DNA of 6,077 nucleotides, from the NCBI GenBank assembly GCA_003542955.1, contig DPJP01000467.1, positions 18,035-24,111 of the forward strand, in the 5' to 3' direction. Source of the DNA: Armatimonadota bacterium (lineage in GTDB: Bacteria; Armatimonadota; Zipacnadia; Zipacnadales; UBA11051). The position numbers and the translations under genes were made by a program. The notes beneath the pieces were generated by a model. The model did no database searches. It was not told the origin of the DNA and saw only the letters and a list, made by a program, of their open reading frames with translations. How positions within the stretch are numbered: the first letter of the stretch is position 1; every line of letters starts with the position of its first letter. Below, in pieces: positions 1 through 5,215 of the stretch.

Positions 1-95
1 TCGACCGTCACCGTCACATCAAGTATCGGCTCCACCGCGTTGCTCACCGCCAGGGAGATGATCAGAAGCGCAAAGCATGTCAGTGTGTGGCGCAT
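1..95 (-). CDS. Exported protein, N-terminal fragment (runs off window)
   Basis: Only the first 31 codons are in the window. Translation from the ATG at 95 gives a typical Sec signal peptide: Met-Arg-His at the start, a hydrophobic core over about residues 7-17 (FALLIISLAV), and a possible cleavage site after Ser-Asn-Ala at residue 20. The mature protein would begin VEPILDVTVTV. The start is supported by a GGAG Shine-Dalgarno-like sequence 8 nt upstream. The product is therefore probably secreted or periplasmic, but nothing of its functional domain is visible, so no function can be given. It lies 51 nt downstream of the stop of a gene remnant (401-147) and has the same orientation as the two carbohydrate-active genes, so it may belong to the same locus. 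No promoter was recognised in the short gap, so transcription may come from further upstream. Confidence 0.6.
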   Translation of the reverse strand, partial: MRHTLTCFALLIISLAVSNAVEPILDVTVTV

Positions 96-103
96 ATGTG
101 GAA

Positions 104-107
104 CTCC
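104..107 (-). promoter_or_regulatory. Ribosome binding site of the gene starting at 95
   Basis: The minus strand reads GGAG here, 8 nt before the ATG at 95. The spacing is good although the motif is short. Together with the signal peptide that follows, it supports the choice of start. Confidence 0.5.
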
Positions 108-146
108 ATTCCCGCCGTGCTCGGGCAATGCCTGCCCTCGTGTTGT

Positions 147-401
147 CTACTCTCCCGCCAGCCACTTCACGGCGTTGCGCAGCAGTGTCAGCTCCTGCCC
201 GCTCGGGCGCGCGTCGGCATCGCCGTGGCGCAGGCCGAGGGCGATCCCGTTTGCGACGTACCGCCCCTGCCCTCCCTGAGCGCAGGCGACGACGGGCGTC
301 CCGTCCTCATTCGCGACAACGGCTACCGCACCTTCGCCGACCTGCAGCGGAATGTGGTCAGAGCAGCTGCCATCGCCGCCGAAGACATGCCGTATTGGCG
401 A
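147..401 (-). pseudogene. C-terminal remnant, glutamine-amidotransferase/ThuA-like
   Basis: This frame is open for 84 codons between an in-frame TGA (402-404) and a TAG (147-149) and contains no ATG, GTG or TTG, so it cannot be an ordinary complete gene. The predicted peptide looks genuinely protein-like from about residue 15. It has a beta-strand run (AVAVVANEDG, then TPVVAC), a glycine turn GGQGRYVANG, and ends in LLRNAVKWLAGE. A dG.PvV....GkGRvva.G stretch followed by a terminal NA(V/I).WLAG helix is the usual ending of class I glutamine-amidotransferase-like or ThuA-like domains, which often accompany carbohydrate genes in Planctomycetota-type genomes. That assignment is from memory of the pattern and is tentative. 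The missing N-terminus suggests truncation by deletion or rearrangement, with the junction near 360-456. A frameshift is less likely because the upstream frames carry several stops. A very rare non-standard start cannot be excluded. Confidence 0.45.
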
Positions 402-456
402 TCACTCCGGTAGTGGAACTCAGGCGTGCGATCGGCGCATTGTCGGGCCGTGTGTG

Positions 457-3105
457 TCACTTCACCGGGCGCAGCAGCCAGCGCTTCACGCTGAATATCT
501 GGTTCGAGGAGGCCGGGTTCTTACCGATGATACGCACGGTCACCTGATGGCGGCCACCGCCCAGGTCGACCTCTCCGAAGGACTGCCGCGTGCCGGAGCC
601 GTCGACACCGGTCCAGTAGCCGTCGAAGGGCTCTCCAATCACCTCATCGTCGAGGAGAACCTCGATGATGCCGTAGCTGTTGGCGACGACGAATTCGCCG
701 ATCAGCTCGTAGCGGCCCGGCTCGATCTCCGGGAGAGTGAAGCGGAGCCAACTGCCCGGCTTTGTGCTGCCGATGAACATCGAGCCGAGGTCGTCCAGCC
801 GCTTTGTGTACGTGCCCTCGGAGTTCTCGAAGGGCAGGTCGCGCGCTTCGAGCACGGTCCCATTGAACGGCTCCGGCTTGATGTGGCTCAGGCGCACCGT
901 GTACTCATCAGTGTCATCGAACGGCATCACCAGCACGATCCGGGCCTCATTGAGCCCGGAGCGTCCATCCTTGGCGTAGGGATTGTGATGGCGCGCAGGC
1001 CAGCGTATGGATGCCCCCTTCGGGATGGACACCCGCAGGTTGGAGTGGACGATCCAGTCCCCGCAATCCGCGCTTGTCAGCTCCATCAGGTCCTCGAGCA
1101 GAGGGACGTGGCTGCCGGTGGCCAGCTCGAGTCGTGAGCCCCGCAGCAGCAGCGGCAGATGGGCCTGCGCCCCCACGCCCTGCGTGCCACGGTAGGTCAG
1201 CAGGAGGTCGTCGCCGTCGGTGCGGACATCCAGGGAGCACCGGGCGCGCTCTCCGACCTCCTGCCCCGGCACGAATCGCCCGAGCACCACCTGATCGAAG
1301 TGACCCCTGGTAGTAGAAGCGATGGCGCTGTAGAGCAGCGTCGTAACGCCGACGGCGCCCTCGGGCGCGCGCGAAGTCACGCTCCTGCGCGTCCACTCGC
1401 CGCGGCCGGGAACGGTGACGCTGCCCATCCCCTCCTGCATCCGCTCACCGTCGGCGTTCCAGAACTCGAGGTAGATAGCCGCGTCATTGCCCGCTTCTGC
1501 CAGCCATCCGGCTTCGGCATAGTAGAGGGCACCGGGCTCGGCTTCCACGCGCGGACTGCGCAGCCCCAGGCTGTTGTGGTCGTCATCATTGATGAACCTC
1601 AGGGCCTGCTTGCCCTCTGAAGCCTGCTCCCCGGTCACCTCCATGGTGCCCGCGTTTGCGAATATGCTCCAGCCGTCGGGGAGACCACCGACGGCTGCGT
1701 TCTCAAAGCCCTCCGCCAGCAGATCATCACCCTGCAGGCGCGTGCGCGGGATGAACCCCGCCTCCAGGCGCGTGGTGTCGCCGTCGCGGCCCAGGGTGAT
1801 GCTGTGCGGGACCCATGCGAGATCGATATCGGGGGTGAAGTCGGGGTCTTCATCGCCCGGTGTGTGGGACAGCAGCGACACGTCACCCACCGTGAACGTT
1901 GACCAGTACGGCTGCAGCTTGGTGTTGCCACCGCCGGCGACGAGGCCGAGGTCTGGATGGAAGACATCCATCAGGTTCTGCCGATCCTGGATCCAGCGGT
2001 TGTTGGGCACTTCGGCGGCATAGCCCGACAGCGCCCAGCACCAGTCGTCAGTGCGGCGGATCAGCGCGTCATTGTTACCGAGGGTCACCACGCCGCCTTC
2101 GCCGAGTTCCTCGGGCATGATCACATCGCCCTCGCTCGCGTAGAGCAGAATGGCGGCGGCCATGTCGGCGTCAATGGTTCTCATGCTCTCCCCGGCATGG
2201 CGGCGCAGCTGTGCGAGCAGGTAGCCACGCCCCTCAGGCGTGTGAGCGAAGCCGGGGTTGCCGATGCGGACGGCCGATGAGTACGTATTGCGCTCGTCGA
2301 TGCAGGACACGGCGCTCCCGTCCGGCCACAGGATGGCTGAGTGGAAGTGGGCGGCCCGCCGCAGCGCCTCCAGCACCTGCGGGTCCTGCGCGAAGTGGTA
2401 GTAGAACCCGAGCGCCTCGGAGTAGACGTAGTTATACATGACAACCGGGCCCTGGTGCTCCGACCAGAAGCCGGCTGGGTCCTGGGCGGCAATGGCCTTG
2501 GGCATGAACTCCCGCGCCCGCCGTTGCCAGTCCTCATCGTCGAAGGCCACGCCGGCAATGAACACGCTCGCGGCGAGGTGGACGGGGATGTTGTGGACGC
2601 CTGACTGGGGATAGCCCTGCGCGATGTTGCGATAGCCGAGCAGCAGGCCCCGCTCCCAGGTCGCCCTCACGTCGTCGGGCAGGGCATCACGCACCAACAG
2701 GTAGGCGCGTATCCAGCGCGAGTAGGTCCACGCCATGTACGTCTGGCCCCAGTAAGAGCCGTCCTTCTTGTCGAAGCGCCAGCGTCCCAGCTCATCCTGG
2801 GCCTCGACGAGTGCGACGCCGCCACCGGCGACCGCGGCGAGCACCTCATCGGAATGGTAGAACGGGTTGTCCGGGTGCTCGTAGCTCCACGCGGCGGCCA
2901 GAGGGAAGATGCGATCCTGGTCGCCACATATCCACGGCTCCGTGCCGAAACGGCCTGTCTCCGCGTGGTAGGCCTTCAGGATGTCCGGGACGCGCTCGAC
3001 GATACTGCGGACGAGGTAGTCGGTGGGCGGCCACTGCTCGAGGCCCTCGGCGGAAACGCCGGCGGCGAGGGTGAGAGTCAGCATCAGAGCTATGATCGTG
3101 CGCAT
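457..3105 (-). CDS. Secreted polysaccharide-lyase-like protein with two carbohydrate-binding-like modules
   Basis: The product has 882 residues. Residues 1-19 form a signal peptide (MRTIIAL..., cleavage after Val-Ser-Ala), so it acts outside the cytoplasm. Residues of about 25-330 are helix-rich with repeated aromatic helices, as in the alpha/alpha-toroid of heparinase, alginate or hyaluronate lyase-type enzymes. Candidate active-site residues are His171-Asn172 (GVHNIPVHLA) and the Tyr cluster 224-228 (MYNYVYSEALGFYYHF), with a conserved-looking WPDGSAVSCIDERN at 260-273. Residues of about 335-460 and 615-740 are beta-rich, like the sandwich domains that follow such toroids. Between them, residues of about 463-609 resemble a CBM4/9-type module (GFENAAVGGLPDGWSIF, then a SEGKQALRF strand). 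Residues of about 746-882 resemble the binding modules ending in LGGGRHQVTVRIIGKNP. The ATG at 3105 is preferred over an upstream in-frame ATG at 3174 because it has a perfect AGGAGG at 8 nt and starts the signal peptide. Cleavage of an acidic polysaccharide is inferred; the substrate is unknown, and a non-enzymatic binding role is possible. Confidence 0.65.
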   Translation of the reverse strand: MRTIIALMLTLTLAAGVSAEGLEQWPPTDYLVRSIVERVPDILKAYHAETGRFGTEPWICGDQDRIFPLAAAWSYEHPDNPFYHSDEVLAAVAGGGVALVEAQDELGRWRFDKKDGSYWGQTYMAWTYSRWIRAYLLVRDALPDDVRATWERGLLLGYRNIAQGYPQSGVHNIPVHLAASVFIAGVAFDDEDWQRRAREFMPKAIAAQDPAGFWSEHQGPVVMYNYVYSEALGFYYHFAQDPQVLEALRRAAHFHSAILWPDGSAVSCIDERNTYSSAVRIGNPGFAHTPEGRGYLLAQLRRHAGESMRTIDADMAAAILLYASEGDVIMPEELGEGGVVTLGNNDALIRRTDDWCWALSGYAAEVPNNRWIQDRQNLMDVFHPDLGLVAGGGNTKLQPYWSTFTVGDVSLLSHTPGDEDPDFTPDIDLAWVPHSITLGRDGDTTRLEAGFIPRTRLQGDDLLAEGFENAAVGGLPDGWSIFANAGTMEVTGEQASEGKQALRFINDDDHNSLGLRSPRVEAEPGALYYAEAGWLAEAGNDAAIYLEFWNADGERMQEGMGSVTVPGRGEWTRRSVTSRAPEGAVGVTTLLYSAIASTTRGHFDQVVLGRFVPGQEVGERARCSLDVRTDGDDLLLTYRGTQGVGAQAHLPLLLRGSRLELATGSHVPLLEDLMELTSADCGDWIVHSNLRVSIPKGASIRWPARHHNPYAKDGRSGLNEARIVLVMPFDDTDEYTVRLSHIKPEPFNGTVLEARDLPFENSEGTYTKRLDDLGSMFIGSTKPGSWLRFTLPEIEPGRYELIGEFVVANSYGIIEVLLDDEVIGEPFDGYWTGVDGSGTRQSFGEVDLGGGRHQVTVRIIGKNPASSNQIFSVKRWLLRPVK
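460..870 (-). other. C-terminal carbohydrate-binding-like domain of the lyase-like protein
   Basis: This segment encodes residues of about 746-882. It is beta-strand rich, with SWLRFTLPEIEPGRYELIGEF, then YGIIEVLLDDEVIGEPFDGY, then FGEVDLGGGRHQVTVRIIGKNP and a final strand ending RWLLRPVK. The pattern 'smooth strand, small-molecule-like loop, L..G.H.vtv.v.GKNpaS' is common at the C-terminus of secreted carbohydrate-active proteins from Planctomycetota-like bacteria and is usually read as a jelly-roll binding module. The ligand is unknown. Confidence 0.45.
1279..1719 (-). other. CBM4/9-like module inside the lyase-like protein
   Basis: This segment encodes residues of about 463-609. It starts LLAEGFENAAVGGLPDGW and continues with a SEGKQALRF strand, an ALYYAEAGWLAEAG strand, YLEFWNADGERM, and the WTRRSVTSRAPEGAVGVTTLLY strands before FDQVVLG. 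The order 'GFE...lPdGW', 'G.qaLrf', 'Y..s.w', 'l.F.d..G', 'W....v.aPega....v.l', 'fDdv.l' is the recognised signature of CBM4/9-like jelly rolls. Its flanks look like parts of a single beta-sandwich, which suggests an insertion rather than a tandem domain. Confidence 0.55.
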
Positions 3106-3273
3106 TGCGTGTGCCTCCTGGGTTGGTCGAGCTTGAATCGCATCCGGGTGACGGGGTTCGGTGACGGCGTACATGCGGTGTGTTCTCCATCGGCCAAGCA
3201 GGGACCTTACTTCCCCCGGCAGGCAGCGTCACTATCGGAGGGCGGCTGCTCAATATGTGCTGACATGCCGCTG
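3106..3273. other. Intergenic spacer between the glycosidase-like and lyase-like genes
   Basis: The spacer is 168 nt. Apart from the ribosome binding site of the lyase-like gene it holds an 8-bp direct repeat, GGTGACGG, at 3147-3154 and 3160-3167 (13 bp apart). There is no hairpin followed by a T-run on either strand and no convincing -35/-10 pair, so nothing shows whether the two genes share a transcript. Confidence 0.5.
3114..3119 (-). promoter_or_regulatory. Strong ribosome binding site of the lyase-like gene
   Basis: The minus strand reads AGGAGG, with an 8 nt spacer to the ATG at 3105. This decides the start: the in-frame ATG at 3174 has no comparable site and would add 23 polar residues ahead of the signal peptide. 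Confidence 0.8.
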
Positions 3274-5178
3274 CTATCGGTCGTAGTCCAGCAGCGTCTC
3301 GATCCAGGTGAGAGAGAAGGGGTTGTCGGCGGCGAGGGTGGAGGCCGAATAGACCACGCGGATGCTGTTGTCGCCCAGCAGCCACCAGTCGGCGGGCATC
3401 GGGACCATGTGCTCGCCGCGCTTCCACCAATCCCGATCAAAGACGAACGTGGCATGGGAGCGCTTACTGGGGTCGATAGCATCGGCGCCCCGGCGTGCGG
3501 CGGCGTCTTCGGTATCACCTGAGAAGCTCACCGGACCGTTGCCGTTGATGAGGACGTCCACGCGCTCGCCGGGGAACAGGGGGCGCATGTTGAGCACGAG
3601 TTGGGCGTTCACGGTGTGCCCTTCCGCAATCGCCGCGGCGACGTCGTCGGCGATCCGCAGGCCATAGGTGTGCTCGCCCCTCTGGCGGCCTTCGACGTTG
3701 TTGGTCGCGAATGTGCCGGGGCGGATCGTGATCGGGTCGACCATGTAGTGCTTGTCCGCGTAGAGCAGCTTCTGCGGGTCGGCGAGGTCATCGAGCCAGG
3801 GCGCTGACCCGTAATGACAGGTGGCAAACCCAAGTTGCAGACCGTCGGCGCCGGCACGATGGAACAGCAGCGCCTGGGCGCTGTACATCCCCTGCGTCTT
3901 GGGCTTGTCGTACTTGCGCTTGCCGGCCTTCTCACTGCTCGGGTCCTGGTCGGTGGTGACGAAGCCCAGCGCCTGCCAGAGCGTCGGGTAGACTTTCGCG
4001 CCCGTCTGTTGCGCGAGGTCGACGAACTGCTCGATGCGGATGTCGAAGTGGCTGTTGGGGCGCAGGTGGCTGGGCACGATGTAGTCGATCAGCGCCTGGC
4101 GCATCCAGGTCTGCCAGTCGAGCCCGTACTCATCATAGCTTTCGAAGGGGACGCGAGCCATCAGCTCGAGGCGCCGCCCCTGCTTCTGCCCCACATCATC
4201 GAGCATCGCGCGAATCTCGCGGATGAACTGCGTCATGATGGCGGCATCGGCGAGTTCGAAGTATGGCGGGTAGACGACGAAGTCGAGTGCGAGGCCGTCG
4301 GCGCCGGCCTCGGCGGCCTCACGCAGGATGGCGAGTTTGAAGTCGCGGACCTCCTGGTGCTTGAAGTCCAACTGGGCCGTGCCGGGGATGCGGTACTCGG
4401 GGTGGAGCTTGTTGAAGTCGCCGACGAGGCCGACCCACATCCAGTTATCGTCGCTGACTGGGCCGTACTCGTGCTGCATCTCGAGGCGGGCGAAGACCTT
4501 GAGACCGAGTTCGTGCCCGCGCTCGACGGCGACCTTCAGCGGACAGTTGCCCTGCTCGATGAGCCCCGTGACGTTCTTGTGGACCCAGCGATCGTTGGTG
4601 CGCAGCATGGCCAGTTGCGTTTCCGTCAGCGGCTCCCCGAAGACCTGGCCGGCCTTCGTGTCGAAGCAGAAGACGCTGCCGGGTCCAAGGCCCCAGACGA
4701 GAATGGTGGCATGCGAGTTCGCGAGCGGGTCGATCTCGCTCTGCTCAAGCTGCTGCCGGGTCAGCGGCCCGACGCGGAAGAACTGGCTGAAACCGTCGTT
4801 GCGGTAGGCAATCGGCACGGTGTGTAACTCGCGTGCTGCCCATTCGCCTGCAAAGTCGCGCTTCACAGTCTCATCTCCCCGGTCATCGGCGCGGACGGCC
4901 ATCGCGGCGAGCATCAGCGCCGAGAGCACGAGTATGGCAGCAAGCACACCGCAACCTGCTTTGGCGCTGGGTGTGGGAGGCGCGAGGTCTATGCGCCCGG
5001 GATGGCGGGCCAAGTAGTCGTCGACGGCATCCTTGGCATCCTTGAGGCCGAGGCCGGTGCGCTCCCTGAGCGTCTTGATCACTGCTATGGGGCCGACGCG
5101 GCCGGTGCTGGTGCGCTCCTGCTCGATGATGTCGTCGAGCAGCCTGTCATGCTTTCCTGTGCGATCTGCATCGGGCAA
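3274..5178 (-). CDS. Membrane-anchored glycosidase-like TIM-barrel protein with N-terminal L7/L12-like motif
   Basis: From the TTG at 5178 the product has 634 residues. Residues of about 26-57 carry VIKTLRERTGLGLKDAKDAV, matching the first helices of the ribosomal protein bL12 C-terminal domain. Residues 75-95 (GCGVLAAILVLSALMLAAMAV) are one membrane segment, with basic residues before it and an acidic stretch after it, predicting N-in/C-out; VRA at 95-97 could be a signal peptidase site. Residues of about 105-485 look like a TIM barrel of the glycosidase-like GHL10/DUF4015 type. Supporting features are a GLKVFARLEM strand (225-234), GADGLALDFVVYP (292-304) with Asp299 as a candidate catalytic acid, a MARVPFE strand with Glu346, and GLDWQTWMRQALIDYIVPS (352-370), a motif typical of these barrels. 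GADGLQLGF (443-451) gives a late strand. Residues of about 505-634 form a beta-rich ancillary domain (RVDVLINGNGPV; NSIRVVY). Hydrolysis of a glycoside is inferred, and the substrate is unknown. The gene follows the transposase by 37 nt and precedes the lyase-like gene by 168 nt. Confidence 0.65.
   Translation of the reverse strand: MPDADRTGKHDRLLDDIIEQERTSTGRVGPIAVIKTLRERTGLGLKDAKDAVDDYLARHPGRIDLAPPTPSAKAGCGVLAAILVLSALMLAAMAVRADDRGDETVKRDFAGEWAARELHTVPIAYRNDGFSQFFRVGPLTRQQLEQSEIDPLANSHATILVWGLGPGSVFCFDTKAGQVFGEPLTETQLAMLRTNDRWVHKNVTGLIEQGNCPLKVAVERGHELGLKVFARLEMQHEYGPVSDDNWMWVGLVGDFNKLHPEYRIPGTAQLDFKHQEVRDFKLAILREAAEAGADGLALDFVVYPPYFELADAAIMTQFIREIRAMLDDVGQKQGRRLELMARVPFESYDEYGLDWQTWMRQALIDYIVPSHLRPNSHFDIRIEQFVDLAQQTGAKVYPTLWQALGFVTTDQDPSSEKAGKRKYDKPKTQGMYSAQALLFHRAGADGLQLGFATCHYGSAPWLDDLADPQKLLYADKHYMVDPITIRPGTFATNNVEGRQRGEHTYGLRIADDVAAAIAEGHTVNAQLVLNMRPLFPGERVDVLINGNGPVSFSGDTEDAAARRGADAIDPSKRSHATFVFDRDWWKRGEHMVPMPADWWLLGDNSIRVVYSASTLAADNPFSLTWIETLLDYDR
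4894..4956 (-). other. Single membrane segment / signal anchor of the glycosidase-like protein
   Basis: This encodes residues 75-95, a continuous hydrophobic stretch rich in Ala, Leu, Ile and Val. Upstream are Arg58, Arg62 and Lys73; downstream are Arg96, Asp98, Asp99, Asp102 and Glu103. By the positive-inside rule the L7/L12-like part is cytosolic and the barrel is outside. A cleavage after Ala97 would release the barrel. Confidence 0.65.
5008..5103 (-). other. Ribosomal protein L7/L12 C-terminal-like motif
   Basis: This encodes residues of about 26-57. The run IAVIKTLRERTGLGLKDAKDAVDD closely follows the bL12 helix-turn-helix consensus (vIKavRe.TGLGLKEAKdlVe). Only about half of the bL12 C-terminal fold is present; the closing beta-strand and last helix are not evident. 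In Planctomycetota-type bacteria the same half-motif occurs in small non-ribosomal proteins, often next to a membrane helix, with unknown role. Confidence 0.7.
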
Positions 5179-5186
5179 GCGGCTCT

Positions 5187-5193
5187 CTCCTCC
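5187..5193 (-). promoter_or_regulatory. Strong ribosome binding site deciding the TTG start at 5178
   Basis: The minus strand reads GGGGAGGAG across 5195-5187, with the GGAGGAG core here. The spacer to TTG at 5178 is 8 nt. The nearest in-frame ATG upstream (5223) overlaps the transposase stop and has no Shine-Dalgarno sequence, so TTG is the better start despite being a minor codon. Confidence 0.7.
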
Positions 5194-5215
5194 CCAGTTG
5201 GCTCCATATCCGGCG

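Noticed and set aside
123..137. Hairpin GGGCA-5 nt-TGCCC downstream of the remnant as a terminator
   Set aside because: The stem is only 5 bp and no T-run follows on the minus strand. It is too weak to call.
352..1137. Long open frame on the plus strand opposite the lyase-like gene
   Set aside because: It is antisense to a well-supported gene with signal peptide and domain patterns. Its translation lacks a recognisable motif, and long antisense frames are expected in GC-rich coding DNA.
3106..3174. Upstream ATG at 3174 as the start of the lyase-like protein
   Set aside because: It would put 23 polar residues before the signal peptide and lacks a Shine-Dalgarno sequence. The ATG at 3105 has a perfect one.
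3242..3271. Inverted repeat GCGGC...GCCGC after the glycosidase-like stop as a terminator
   Set aside because: It is a 5-bp stem with a loop of about 20 nt and no T-run, expected by chance at this GC content.
3814..4827. 337-codon open frame on the plus strand opposite the glycosidase-like gene
   Set aside because: Its translation is a low-complexity run rich in Val, Asp, Glu, Leu and Ala typical of a codon-shadow frame. The minus-strand frame carries the barrel motifs.
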